From Lachnospiraceae bacterium (GTDB lineage: Bacteria; Bacillota; Clostridia; Lachnospirales; Lachnospiraceae): DNA of 50,581 nt. Under the pieces are notes generated by a model, which was not told the origin of the DNA, made no database searches, and saw nothing but the letters and a program-made list of their open reading frames with translations. The stretch covers positions 1-50,581 of the forward strand of contig JAFWTY010000017.1 of NCBI GenBank assembly GCA_017518735.1, read 5' to 3'. This document shows, piece after piece, positions 9,845 to 18,336 of the stretch (its first letter is position 1; every line of letters starts with the position of its first letter). Both the position numbers and the translations under genes were made by a program.

Positions 9845-9955
9845 ATGTCATTCGTCTGTTTTTAACGACTGTTCGTCAGTTTCCGGAAAGTTTTGTTATT
9901 TGCATGGTAGATTATAAATCAGAAAGCAACAAACAAAACCAAGGAGATGACCGGT

Positions 9956-10108
9956 ATGATAATCGTTAAAAAAATATTTGCAGGATTAGTAAACATCATC
10001 GTTATTTTTTCTTTCGTTATTTGCCTGGCCGGTTGCAATCATTCCGAAATCGAAAAAACCGAAAATCAGACCGAAATGATTACATCCGAACTTGTAACAA
10101 ATGATTGA
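9956..10108 (+). CDS. Very small putative lipoprotein (50 aa)
   Basis: A short frame of 50 residues begins at the ATG at 9956 behind a strong AAGGAG (9940-9945). It encodes a hydrophobic signal (IIVIFSFVICLAGC) with a clear LAGC lipobox at about residues 24-27, followed by a mature tail of only about 24 polar residues (NHSEIEKTENQTEMITSEL and a few more) before TGA at 10106-10108. The clear ribosome binding site and lipobox argue for a real gene despite its size. Its function is unknown. It may be a degraded or minimal relative of the lipoprotein just upstream, but the mature parts look unrelated. The next promoter begins inside its stop region. Confidence 0.6.
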   Translation: MIIVKKIFAGLVNIIVIFSFVICLAGCNHSEIEKTENQTEMITSELVTND

Positions 10109-10133
10109 GAAAACACCTGCCATGAAGTATAAT
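10105..10133 (+). promoter_or_regulatory. Probable sigma-A promoter for the zinc-ribbon gene
   Basis: TTGAGA (10105-10110) and TATAAT (10128-10133) are separated by exactly 17 bases, and the start codon of the next gene lies 42 bases downstream of the -10 box. The -35 box overlaps the stop of the small lipoprotein gene. Confidence 0.62.
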
Positions 10134-10174
10134 ATAAGAGTAGTGTATTCTATAATGATTGGGAGAGAAAAGAT

Positions 10175-10774
10175 ATGTTACAGTATGTGATTTGCCCCAA
10201 ATGCGGAGCCAAAGTGATCAGAGACAGCGAAAGCCATCAAAACTTTTGTAAGAACTGCGGACAGAATCTGGAATATGCTGCAGCAGAGATGCCGAGCCCG
10301 TCTCAGCCTCAGTTGCCTGTTCAGGCAGTACCGGTAGCGGTTCCGGTTCCCTATGCGGTACCGGTTGCTCAGATGAAAATGCCGACCAGACCTAATGTTT
10401 TCATTCATTTCACATCGATTTACTGGAATATTTTCATGGTAACCAGAGAATCCAGATCGAGAATGAAACTGGTAGTTAATCACGGACAGACGGCATGTAT
10501 GTGTTTAACACCCGGCATGCACAGAATGGTTATTAAAATCGGTAACATCAATCATGCCAGAGATATCGTTGTTCCGGAGAATGAGAAAACACCTGTAGTC
10601 ATCAATGCAGCCTTTACTCCGGCAGGCGGACAGATTACCGTAAATCAGCCTCCTTGCAACATGATGGCATCTCCGATGTATCCGTATTACAACGGTGGTT
10701 ATCTGAACGGTTATGTTTGCAGTACAGAGACTTTGATGAGTCAACTTCGCCCGAACGGTGGTTACAGATATTGA
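10175..10774 (+). CDS. Zinc-ribbon protein of unknown function
   Basis: The 199-residue product begins with a double CxxC zinc ribbon (CPKCG at residues 7-11 and CKNCG about 20 residues later), of the kind often placed at the N terminus of Firmicutes regulatory or envelope proteins. A Pro/Val-rich linker follows (VPVAVPVPYAVPVAQ), then a beta-rich domain of about 90 residues (FIHFTSIYWNIFMV, SRMKLVVNHG, NINHARDIVVPEN) and a Tyr/Asn/Gly-rich tail. No transmembrane helix is evident. I do not recognise the domain after the linker. The gene has its own promoter and terminator, so it looks like a single transcription unit. Confidence 0.8.
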   Translation: MLQYVICPKCGAKVIRDSESHQNFCKNCGQNLEYAAAEMPSPSQPQLPVQAVPVAVPVPYAVPVAQMKMPTRPNVFIHFTSIYWNIFMVTRESRSRMKLVVNHGQTACMCLTPGMHRMVIKIGNINHARDIVVPENEKTPVVINAAFTPAGGQITVNQPPCNMMASPMYPYYNGGYLNGYVCSTETLMSQLRPNGGYRY

Positions 10775-10814
10775 TTCCGTTACGGCTTTCGATTACAATT
10801 AAGAGGGTTTTATG

Positions 10815-10840
10815 AAAAAAGCACCTATGGTGCTTTTTTC
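10815..10840 (+). terminator. Rho-independent terminator after the zinc-ribbon gene
   Basis: An AAAAAAGCACC / GGTGCTTTTTT stem closes a three-base loop (TAT) at 10826-10828 and ends in six T residues, 40 bases past the stop codon. Confidence 0.88.
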
Positions 10841-10867
10841 AAAGTGTGAGAAAAAAGGAGGGGGATT

Positions 10868-11383
10868 ATGCCGAGAATTTCAACAAAGGATAACAAGACG
10901 GTATATCAGCAGATTCGTGAAGAGAAAGAACTGACAAGAGAGAAGGCAAGTGAACTTTTGGAATTCATTTCTCCGGAACGTTTGGAGCGAATTGAAAGCA
11001 GAAAGTTTAATGCCCAACCGGACGAAATTCTGGCAATGGCGGAAAAGTATCAGGCTCCGGAACTTTGCAATTATTACTGTGCAAACGAATGTGCAATCGG
11101 TCAGAGATATGTTCCGGAAGTAAAGGTAAAAGATTTATCCGGCATTATCCTCGAATTGCTTGCGTCATTGAACTCCATGCAGAAAAGGCAGGAGAGAATG
11201 ATTGAGATTACATCCGACGGAAACATTCAGGATGAAGAACTGGCAGACTTTATTTCCATTCAGAAAGAGCTGGAGAAAATATCGGTTGCAGTGGAAACCC
11301 TTCAGCTCTGGGTGGAAAGAAAACTTGCCGACGGAAGTATTGATCCCGACGAATATAATTCGATGAAAGAAAAATCGAATTAA
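10868..11383 (+). CDS. XRE-type helix-turn-helix protein
   Basis: The 171-residue product has an N-terminal region resembling a Cro/CI-type helix-turn-helix (about residues 10-65: VYQQIREEKELTREKASELLEFISPERLERIES and on to MAEKYQAPELCNYYC, quoted in parts). The remainder is mostly helical (LSGIILELLASLNSMQKRQERM and ISIQKELEKISVAVETLQL) and could form a coiled coil for dimerisation. Cysteines occur in the NYYCANECAIG segment. A strong AAGGAGGGGG precedes the ATG. The gene starts just after a terminator and lies 24 bases before hflK, so the three genes are probably one operon. Whether it regulates HflK/HflC is unknown. Confidence 0.78.
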   Translation: MPRISTKDNKTVYQQIREEKELTREKASELLEFISPERLERIESRKFNAQPDEILAMAEKYQAPELCNYYCANECAIGQRYVPEVKVKDLSGIILELLASLNSMQKRQERMIEITSDGNIQDEELADFISIQKELEKISVAVETLQLWVERKLADGSIDPDEYNSMKEKSN

Positions 11384-11407
11384 TATAAATGTAAAAGGAG
11401 AGTTTTT

Positions 11408-12322
11408 ATGGAAGAGAAAAAGGCAAAAAAATACGGTTCCCTGGTTCCGATTGCAATTATTGTGCTATTTTTGCTCATCATTTCATTCCGCTGTTTTTAT
11501 TCGGTGGATGAGCAGCACAATGCGGTTGTGACTCAGTTCGGAAAAGTAATAAAGGTAAATACCGCAGGTTTTTACGGTAAGGCACCCTGGCAGAGTGTTA
11601 GAAAGGTGGATATGACCACACACGGAACCGGTATCGGTTATGTGGTATCGGAGAGTGGTCAGAACCTTGTGGATACCGATAACGGTATTATGATTACCTC
11701 GGACTTCAACCTTTTGAATATTGATTTCTACCTGGAATACAGAGTGTCCGATCCGGTCGCATATTTATATAATGCGGAAGATCCGGAGGGCGAGCTTTCC
11801 AATATCGCACTGGCTAACATTCGTACCGTTGTATCCAACTACACCGTAGATGAAGCAATGACAACCGGAAAGAGCCAGATTCAGTCCGATGTAAAAGAAG
11901 CATTGATTCAGGCACTGAATGACAGAAATGTCGGTCTTACGGTCGTAAACGTGACGGTTCAGGATTCCGAGCCGCCTACGGATGAGATCATTGCTGCATT
12001 TAAAGCGGTTGAAACCGCAAAACAGGGCGCTGAAACCGCAATGAACAATGCTTACCAGTATCAGAACCAGAAGATTCCCGAAGCGGAAGCAAATGCGGAT
12101 GCCATTGTTCAGCAGGCAACCGCTGCAAAGGAAGCAAGAATCGCGGAAGCGCAGGGCCAGGTTGAGAGATTTTTGGAAACCTATGCCGAATATGAGAAAT
12201 ATCCGCTCATTACGAAGCGTCGTATGTTCTTCGAAAAGATGGAAGAGATTCTTCCCGGCATGAAAGTATATATCACCGACGGCAATACTCAGACGATGCT
12301 GCCGATCGAGAAGTTTAACTAG
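11408..12322 (+). CDS. hflK: HflK-like SPFH/prohibitin membrane protein
   Basis: The 304-residue product has one N-terminal membrane helix (about residues 12-31, LVPIAIIVLFLLIISFRCF) followed by an SPFH/band-7 domain (DEQHNAVVTQFGKV through NVTVQDSEPPTDEI) and an Ala/Glu-rich helical tail (AEANADAIVQQATAAKEARI). In other bacteria HflK and HflC form a large membrane cage around the FtsH protease and restrain it. No ftsH gene lies in this window. The pairing with the HflC-like gene 18 bases downstream supports the call over a generic stomatin. AAGGAGAG precedes the start at 11408. Confidence 0.87.
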   Translation: MEEKKAKKYGSLVPIAIIVLFLLIISFRCFYSVDEQHNAVVTQFGKVIKVNTAGFYGKAPWQSVRKVDMTTHGTGIGYVVSESGQNLVDTDNGIMITSDFNLLNIDFYLEYRVSDPVAYLYNAEDPEGELSNIALANIRTVVSNYTVDEAMTTGKSQIQSDVKEALIQALNDRNVGLTVVNVTVQDSEPPTDEIIAAFKAVETAKQGAETAMNNAYQYQNQKIPEAEANADAIVQQATAAKEARIAEAQGQVERFLETYAEYEKYPLITKRRMFFEKMEEILPGMKVYITDGNTQTMLPIEKFN

Positions 12323-12339
12323 AAAGGAGGAGAGACAAA

Positions 12340-13224
12340 ATGAAAGTATCAAAGAAAACAGTTGTTTCCGTAGTTCTTGTAATTGTTGTTGTGATTGTTC
12401 TTTTCATTCTCGGTAACTCCTCTTTATATACGGTAAAGGTAAATGAAGCGGCAATTATCGTTCGTTTAGGAAAGATTCAGAGTATTGAAAAAGAAAGCGG
12501 TCTGCATCTCCATGCACCGTTTATTGAGACCGTAACGAAGGTTTATACAGGAGACATCCTTTACGATATTCCGGTATCGGACGTTATTACCTCCGACAAA
12601 AAATCCATGATTGCAGACAACTATGTAATCTGGTCCGTAGACGATCCGACGAAGTATTATCAGACCCTCGGCGCAGTTCGTTCCAGAGCGGAAGAGCGTA
12701 TTGAGGCTGCTGTATACAATGCGACTAAGAATACCATTTCTTCCATGAAGCAGGAGGAGATTATTGCAGCCAGAGGAACCACATTGACCGACTTGATCAC
12801 AAAGGCTTCCAATACGGATATTTCCCAGTACGGAATTGTAATTGAAATTGCCGAGATTAAGGCTCTTGATCTTCCTGATGATAACAAGGAAGCGGTATAT
12901 GAGCGTATGATTTCCGAACGTAACAACATTGCAGCCGGCTATACCGCAAAAGGTCAGGCGGATGCACAGAAGATTCGAAACGAAACCGACAAACAGGTGA
13001 CGATTCTCACCGCAGAAGCCGAAAAGGAAGCAGCCATCATCGAGGCGGAAGGTGAAGCGGAGTACATGCGAATTCTCTCGGAAGCATACAACGATGACGG
13101 AAAGGCAGAGTTTTACAACTTCTTAAGAGGTCTGGATTCCTTAAAGGCTCTTGTAGGCGATGACAAAACTCTGATTCTGGATAAGGATTCCGAATTTGCA
13201 AAGATTTTTTACGGTGAATATTAA
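12340..13224 (+). CDS. hflC: HflC-like SPFH/prohibitin membrane protein
   Basis: The 294-residue product has an N-terminal membrane helix (about residues 8-27, VVSVVLVIVVVIVLFILG), then an SPFH domain beginning LYTVKVNEAAIIVRLGKIQ, with the HflC-like stretch YDIPVSDVITSDKKSMIADNYV (read in parts) and a helical tail rich in Ala and Glu (TAEAEKEAAIIEAEGEAEYM). It starts behind AAAGGAGGAG, 18 bases after hflK, as expected for partners made in equal amounts. The C terminus, LILDKDSEFAKIFYGEY, is typical of HflC proteins. It is the last gene of its operon. No clear terminator follows, and the next promoter begins about 50 bases later. Confidence 0.88.
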   Translation: MKVSKKTVVSVVLVIVVVIVLFILGNSSLYTVKVNEAAIIVRLGKIQSIEKESGLHLHAPFIETVTKVYTGDILYDIPVSDVITSDKKSMIADNYVIWSVDDPTKYYQTLGAVRSRAEERIEAAVYNATKNTISSMKQEEIIAARGTTLTDLITKASNTDISQYGIVIEIAEIKALDLPDDNKEAVYERMISERNNIAAGYTAKGQADAQKIRNETDKQVTILTAEAEKEAAIIEAEGEAEYMRILSEAYNDDGKAEFYNFLRGLDSLKALVGDDKTLILDKDSEFAKIFYGEY

Positions 13225-13272
13225 GAGAAGGTAAAAAACACAGAAAAACCATATTTGCGAAAGGAAAAACTG

Positions 13273-13301
13273 TTGTAAAACTTGCACAAATTTAGTACAA
13301 T
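13273..13301 (+). promoter_or_regulatory. Probable sigma-A promoter of the EF-G-like gene
   Basis: TTGTAA (13273-13278) and TACAAT (13296-13301) are 17 bases apart in the 126-base gap before the EF-G-like gene, whose start lies 49 bases downstream of the -10 box. Both boxes differ from consensus by one or two bases. Confidence 0.5.
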
Positions 13302-13350
13302 AAATCTTGAGTTTTTATAAAACTTAAATAATGTATTTGGAGGGGCTATA

Positions 13351-15444
13351 ATGAACATTTACACTACGGACAAAATCCGAAATGTCGTTTTGCTTGGTCA
13401 TGGGGGATCCGGCAAAACATCCCTCGCGGAAGCTATGGCTTATCTTGCAGGCCTTACTTCCAGAATGGGAAAGGTTACAGACGGTAATACGGTCAGCGAC
13501 TACGGAAAAGAAGAAATCAAGCGTCAGATTTCCATTTCCGCTTCCATGATTGCAATGGAATGGAATGATCATAAGATCAATGTGCTTGATGCTCCCGGTT
13601 TCTTTGATTTTGTGGGCGAAATGGAAGAAGCAGCTTCCGCAGCAGATGCAGCAATCATCGTTGTTTCCGGTAAAGCCGGTGTGGAAGTAGGCACCCAGCG
13701 TGCATGGGATATCTGCGAGAAGTTCAAACTTCCCAGAATGTTCTTTGTAACCGATATGGATATTGATAATGCTTCTTATCGTCAGGTAGTGGAAGACTTA
13801 ACGGAATTATACGGAAACAAGATTGCTCCGTTCCATCTTCCCATCCGTGAGAACGAGAAGTTTACCGGATATGTAAACGTTGTTTCCGAGAAGGCATTTA
13901 AATGGCAGGGTAAGGAAGCCGTTGAATGTGACATTCCCGAAGCAAATAAAGAGTATCTGCAGAAATACAGAGAGTCCTTAATGGAAGCTGTAGCAGAGAC
14001 CAGCGAAGATTTAATGGAACGTTATTTCGGCGGTGAGACTTTCACCGAAAACGAAATCCGTGCAGCACTTCGTACCTCTATGGACGATATGAGCATCGTT
14101 CCCATTTCCATGGGTTCGAACATCCTTTGCCAGGGTATTTATACATTGATGGATGACATCGTAAAATACTTCCCGGCTCCGGATAACCGTCAGGTTGCAG
14201 GTATCGACCTTAAGACCAACGAAGTATTTGAAGCAAATTACGACTTTTCCAAGCCGAAGAGTGCATATATCTTTAAGACCATCGTGGATCCGTTCATCGG
14301 TAAGTATTCCTTTATCAAGGTTATGTCCGGTGTATTAAAGACCGATGACTTACTGTATAACGATGAAAAGAGTGTAGAAGAAAAAATCGGTAAGATTTAC
14401 ATCATGCAGGGTAACAAGGCTTCCGAAGTTTCCGAACTTCATGCAGGAGACCTTGGAGCACTTGCAAAAGTTACCGCAGCAAGAACCGGTAATACGCTTT
14501 CCACAAAAGCGCATATTATCCGCTATGGTAAGGTAGACCTTCCGAAGCCTTATACTGCCAAACGTTATCATGCAGTAAACAAGGGTGACGTTGATAAGAT
14601 TGCACAGTCCTTACAGAAGATGATGCATGAAGATCAGACCTTGAAGGCTGTTAACGATGCAGAGAATAAGCAGATGCTTCTTTACGGTATGGGCGACCTT
14701 CACATTGATGTTGTTGCAAGCCGTTTAAAGAACGAATACAAGGTTGAAATCGAACTGACCAAACCCAAGGTTGCGTTCCGTGAGACCATCAAGAAGAAAT
14801 CCGATGTGGAATACAAGTATAAGAAACAGTCCGGCGGACATGGACAGTATGGTCACGTTAAGATGCGTTTCGAGCCTTCAGGCGATCTGACCACACCTTA
14901 TGTATTCGAAGAAGAAGTTGTCGGTGGAGCAGTTCCCAAGAACTACTTCCCTGCAGTAGAAAAAGGTATGGCTGAATCTGTAGGCCGCGGACCTTTGGCT
15001 GCATATCCCGTAGTCGGCGTTAAAGGTATTCTTTACGATGGTTCTTACCATCCGGTTGACTCTTCCGAAATGGCATTCAAGACCGCTACCATTCAGGCGT
15101 TCAAGAAAGGCTTTATGGAAGCGGGACCGATTCTTCTCGAGCCGATTGCTAACTTAAAGGTTACCGTACCGGATAAGTTCACCGGTGATGTTATGGGTGA
15201 CTTAAACAAGCGCCGCGGACGTGTGCTTGGTATGAATCCTGCAGGAAACGGAAAGACGGTCGTTGAATCCGAAATTCCGATGATGAGCCTGTACGGATAT
15301 TGCACCGACCTTCGTTCCATGACCGGCGGCAGCGGAGATTACGAATACGAATTCATCCGCTACGAGCAGGCTCCGAGCGATGTTCAGGAAGCAGAAGTAA
15401 AAGCAAGAGCAGACAAGGTTGCTGCTAACAATGTAGATGCATAA
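13351..15444 (+). CDS. EF-G paralogue with degenerate GTPase signatures
   Basis: The 697-residue product has the full length and domain order of elongation factor G: GTPase domain (1 to about 270), domain II, domains III to V ending near residue 680. The P-loop reads GHGGSGKTS (16-24) and is usable, but the G3 motif is DAPGFFDF (80-87) where canonical EF-G has DTPGHVDF, so Phe84 replaces the catalytic histidine. The G4 motif is TDMD (134-137) where NKxD normally selects guanine. It is therefore unlikely to be the main EF-G. I place it in the EF-G2-like paralogue group seen in Clostridia. It probably binds the ribosome, but GTP hydrolysis is doubtful. AGGGG lies before the ATG. A terminator follows at 15472. 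Confidence 0.85.
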   Translation: MNIYTTDKIRNVVLLGHGGSGKTSLAEAMAYLAGLTSRMGKVTDGNTVSDYGKEEIKRQISISASMIAMEWNDHKINVLDAPGFFDFVGEMEEAASAADAAIIVVSGKAGVEVGTQRAWDICEKFKLPRMFFVTDMDIDNASYRQVVEDLTELYGNKIAPFHLPIRENEKFTGYVNVVSEKAFKWQGKEAVECDIPEANKEYLQKYRESLMEAVAETSEDLMERYFGGETFTENEIRAALRTSMDDMSIVPISMGSNILCQGIYTLMDDIVKYFPAPDNRQVAGIDLKTNEVFEANYDFSKPKSAYIFKTIVDPFIGKYSFIKVMSGVLKTDDLLYNDEKSVEEKIGKIYIMQGNKASEVSELHAGDLGALAKVTAARTGNTLSTKAHIIRYGKVDLPKPYTAKRYHAVNKGDVDKIAQSLQKMMHEDQTLKAVNDAENKQMLLYGMGDLHIDVVASRLKNEYKVEIELTKPKVAFRETIKKKSDVEYKYKKQSGGHGQYGHVKMRFEPSGDLTTPYVFEEEVVGGAVPKNYFPAVEKGMAESVGRGPLAAYPVVGVKGILYDGSYHPVDSSEMAFKTATIQAFKKGFMEAGPILLEPIANLKVTVPDKFTGDVMGDLNKRRGRVLGMNPAGNGKTVVESEIPMMSLYGYCTDLRSMTGGSGDYEYEFIRYEQAPSDVQEAEVKARADKVAANNVDA

Positions 15445-15471
15445 TCAAAAAGGGGAATCAATATAGAAATG

Positions 15472-15504
15472 AAAAGGGGAGAGCGCAATGCTTTCCCTTT
15501 TTCA
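15472..15504 (+). terminator. Rho-independent terminator after the EF-G-like gene
   Basis: A 13-bp stem with two G-T wobbles (AAAAGGGGAGAGC with GCTTTCCCTTTTT) closes a GCAAT loop at 15485-15489 and ends in T residues, 27 bases after the stop codon. Confidence 0.82.
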
Positions 15505-15540
15505 TTTTTGAAATGCGTGATATCGGACATTCTCTTATTA

Positions 15541-15568
15541 TTGACAAGGATTCGATACGTGATAAAAT
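15541..15568 (+). promoter_or_regulatory. Sigma-A promoter of the Re-citrate synthase/isocitrate dehydrogenase genes
   Basis: A perfect TTGACA (15541-15546) and TAAAAT (15563-15568) are 16 bases apart, about 55 bases before the start at 15625 and after the preceding terminator. Confidence 0.65.
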
Positions 15569-15624
15569 AAAGAAAGTGTGGCTTTTTTGCCCGAAGTTAC
15601 AATGGTTTATAGATTGGAGAAACA

Positions 15625-17049
15625 ATGTACGAGTATGATGAGAGTACCGGATTTGAAAACCGTCCGGTCTACATGAACGAAAAAAGTAATCTTCTGGAAA
15701 TCGAGGAGCACATGTATATTCTGGATGACGTGAAGAAACCCAACGTTTTCCGCAATATGTTCCCGTATTCCGAAGTTCCCAAGGTACCTTTTAATGATAA
15801 AGTCGTACCTCATAATATGCCGAAGGAAATCTGGATTACCGATACCACCTTCCGTGACGGTCAGCAGTCCAGAGCACCTTATTCCACCGAACAGATTGTA
15901 ACGATTTATGATTATCTGCATAAACTCGGCGGCCCGAAGGGAATGATTCGTGCATCGGAATTCTTCTTATATTCCAAGAAAGACCGTGATGCGGTTTACA
16001 AATGCATGGAGCGCGGTTATCAGTTCCCCGAGGTAACCAGCTGGATTCGCGCATCCGAAAAAGACTTCAAACTCGTAAAAGAAATCGGTATGAAAGAGAC
16101 CGGTATTCTGGTTTCCTGCTCCGATTATCATATTTTCTTAAAGTTAAAAATGACCCGTCGCGAGGCAATGGATCATTATCTTTCCATCGTACGTCAGTGT
16201 CTGGAAGAAGGCATTTCTCCGAGATGCCATCTGGAAGACATCACCCGTGCGGATATCTATGGTTTTGTTGTTCCTTTCTGTATGGAACTGATGAAACTCA
16301 TGGAAGAGTATCACATTGCAGTCAAGATTCGTCTTTGTGATACCATGGGTTACGGCGTAAACTTCTCCGGTGCGGCAATTCCCAGAAGCGTTCAGGGTAT
16401 TATTTATGCCGTACATGTCAATGCCGGAGTCCCTCATGCGCTGCTTGAGTGGCACGGACACAACGATTTTTACAAGGCTGTTTCAAACTCCACGACCGCG
16501 TGGATTTACGGATGCTCCGGCGTTAATACTTCCCTGTTCGGTATCGGTGAAAGAACCGGTAATACACCGCTTGAAGCAATGGTATTCGAATATGCGCAGC
16601 TCAAGGGCGAATTAAACGGTATGGATACGACCGTCATTACCGAACTTGCGGAATATTATGAGAAAGAAATCGGCTACAAGATTCCTCCGATGACTCCGTT
16701 TGTCGGAAGAAACTTCAATGTAACCCGTGCCGGAATTCATGCGGACGGTCTGTTAAAGAATGAGGAGATTTACAGCATTTTTGATACGGATAAGTTCTTG
16801 AATCGTCCTTGCAAATGCGCTGTTTCCAATACATCCGGTCTTGCCGGAATTGCAATCTGGATCAATTCCACTTATCACTTAAAAGGCGATTCTGCCGTAG
16901 ACAAGAAGGATAAGATTGTCGAAGAAATGAAGAACTGGGTAGATGAGCAGTATGAGCAGGGCCGTGTAACGGTCATGACCGATGAAGAGCTTGATGCAAA
17001 GCTTCGCGAACTGATTTCCGCACTGCAGATTCCTTTGGATTTGGGATAA
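15625..17049 (+). CDS. Probable Re-type citrate synthase (isopropylmalate/homocitrate synthase family)
   Basis: This 474-residue protein belongs to the DRE-TIM metallolyase family that condenses acetyl-CoA with an alpha-keto acid. The metal/catalytic motif DTTFRDGQQS is at about residue 73, and HGHND at about residue 277. The C-terminal leucine-binding regulatory domain of LeuA is not evident, and no leucine genes are nearby. Instead the NADP isocitrate dehydrogenase gene follows after 28 bases. Re-citrate synthase of Clostridium kluyveri is a member of this same family, so I infer that this enzyme makes citrate from oxaloacetate and acetyl-CoA to feed the oxidative branch to 2-oxoglutarate and glutamate. 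2-isopropylmalate or homocitrate synthase remains possible from sequence alone. An aconitase gene is not in the window. Confidence 0.78.
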   Translation: MYEYDESTGFENRPVYMNEKSNLLEIEEHMYILDDVKKPNVFRNMFPYSEVPKVPFNDKVVPHNMPKEIWITDTTFRDGQQSRAPYSTEQIVTIYDYLHKLGGPKGMIRASEFFLYSKKDRDAVYKCMERGYQFPEVTSWIRASEKDFKLVKEIGMKETGILVSCSDYHIFLKLKMTRREAMDHYLSIVRQCLEEGISPRCHLEDITRADIYGFVVPFCMELMKLMEEYHIAVKIRLCDTMGYGVNFSGAAIPRSVQGIIYAVHVNAGVPHALLEWHGHNDFYKAVSNSTTAWIYGCSGVNTSLFGIGERTGNTPLEAMVFEYAQLKGELNGMDTTVITELAEYYEKEIGYKIPPMTPFVGRNFNVTRAGIHADGLLKNEEIYSIFDTDKFLNRPCKCAVSNTSGLAGIAIWINSTYHLKGDSAVDKKDKIVEEMKNWVDEQYEQGRVTVMTDEELDAKLRELISALQIPLDLG

Positions 17050-17077
17050 TTGAGATTAATATATAAGGAGAACCACG

Positions 17078-18286
17078 ATGAGCAAAATTCAGATGACCAC
17101 ACCTCTTGTTGAGATGGACGGCGACGAAATGACCAGAATTCTCTGGCAGATGATCAAGGACGAATTACTTCTTCCTTTCATCGATTTAAAGACCGAGTAC
17201 TATGACCTCGGCTTAAAGCACAGAGATGAGACCGATGATCAGGTTACCAAAGACTCTGCAAATGCGACCTTAAAATACGGCGTTGCTGTAAAATGCGCGA
17301 CCATTACCCCGAACGCAGCCAGAGTGGAAGAGTATAACTTAAAAGAGATGTGGAAATCTCCGAATGGCACGATTCGTGCGATGCTTGACGGAACCGTTTT
17401 CCGTGCACCCATCGTTGTAAAAGGAATCGATCCCTGTGTCCGCAACTGGGAAAAGCCCATTACACTTGCCCGTCATGCATACGGTGATGTATATAAGAAC
17501 ACCGAGTTAAAGATCGAAGGACCCGGCAAAGCGGAAATCGTTTTCACCGCTGATGACGGAACCGTTACGAGAGCAACCATTCACGACTTTGACGGACCCG
17601 GTGTGGTTCAGGGTATGCACAACTTAGACCGTTCCATCGATTCCTTTGCAAGAGCATGCTTTAATTTTGCACTGGATACGAAGCAGGATTTATGGTTTGC
17701 TACCAAGGACACCATCTCCAAGAAATACGATCATAACTTCAAGGATATCTTCCAGGAAATCTTTGATGCGGAATACAAAGAGAAATTCGAAGCTGCCGGA
17801 ATTACCTATTTCTATACGCTGATTGATGATGCGGTAGCGCGTGTCATGAAGTCCAAAGGCGGATTCATCTGGGCCTGCAAAAACTATGACGGAGACGTAA
17901 TGTCCGACATGGTAAGTTCCGCATTCGGATCTCTTGCAATGATGACTTCCGTTTTGGTTTCTCCTTCCGGAGTATATGAATACGAAGCAGCTCACGGAAC
18001 CGTGCAGCGTCATTATTACAAGCACTTAAAGGGCGAAGAAACATCCACAAATTCCGTTGCCACCATTTTTGCATGGACGGGTGCACTCCGAAAACGTGGA
18101 GAAATTGACGGAATTAAAGAACTTTGTGATTTTGCCGATAAGCTGGAGAAAGCAACGCTGTCTACTATTGAGAGTGGCAAAATGACGAAAGATCTTGCGT
18201 TAATTACTTCCATGAAAGATGTCACGGTACTGAACAGTGAACAGTTTATTAAAGAAATCAGAGCAAATCTGGAAAAACTTCTTTGA
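17078..18286 (+). CDS. icd: NADP-dependent isocitrate dehydrogenase
   Basis: The 402-residue product matches the homodimeric, eukaryote-like class of isocitrate dehydrogenase. It starts [20 protein letters not shown], has substrate/metal residues in [16 protein letters not shown] and [28 protein letters not shown] (in parts), and the cofactor-binding [11 protein letters not shown] near residue 308. It converts isocitrate to 2-oxoglutarate and makes NADPH in the cytoplasm. It lies 28 bases after the probable Re-citrate synthase gene behind AAGGAG, so the two likely form one operon serving glutamate synthesis. Length and motifs are normal. Confidence 0.95.
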   Translation: MSKIQMTTPLVEMDGDEMTRILWQMIKDELLLPFIDLKTEYYDLGLKHRDETDDQVTKDSANATLKYGVAVKCATITPNAARVEEYNLKEMWKSPNGTIRAMLDGTVFRAPIVVKGIDPCVRNWEKPITLARHAYGDVYKNTELKIEGPGKAEIVFTADDGTVTRATIHDFDGPGVVQGMHNLDRSIDSFARACFNFALDTKQDLWFATKDTISKKYDHNFKDIFQEIFDAEYKEKFEAAGITYFYTLIDDAVARVMKSKGGFIWACKNYDGDVMSDMVSSAFGSLAMMTSVLVSPSGVYEYEAAHGTVQRHYYKHLKGEETSTNSVATIFAWTGALRKRGEIDGIKELCDFADKLEKATLSTIESGKMTKDLALITSMKDVTVLNSEQFIKEIRANLEKLL

Positions 18287-18336
18287 TAAAAGGAAAATAA
18301 ACCAAGAATAAAAAGGGGAATTAAAGGAGGAAAAAC

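Noticed and set aside
15625..17049. Annotation as leucine-pathway 2-isopropylmalate synthase
   Set aside because: No clear leucine-regulatory domain, no leu genes nearby, and a direct isocitrate dehydrogenase neighbour make Re-citrate synthase a better fit, though not proven.
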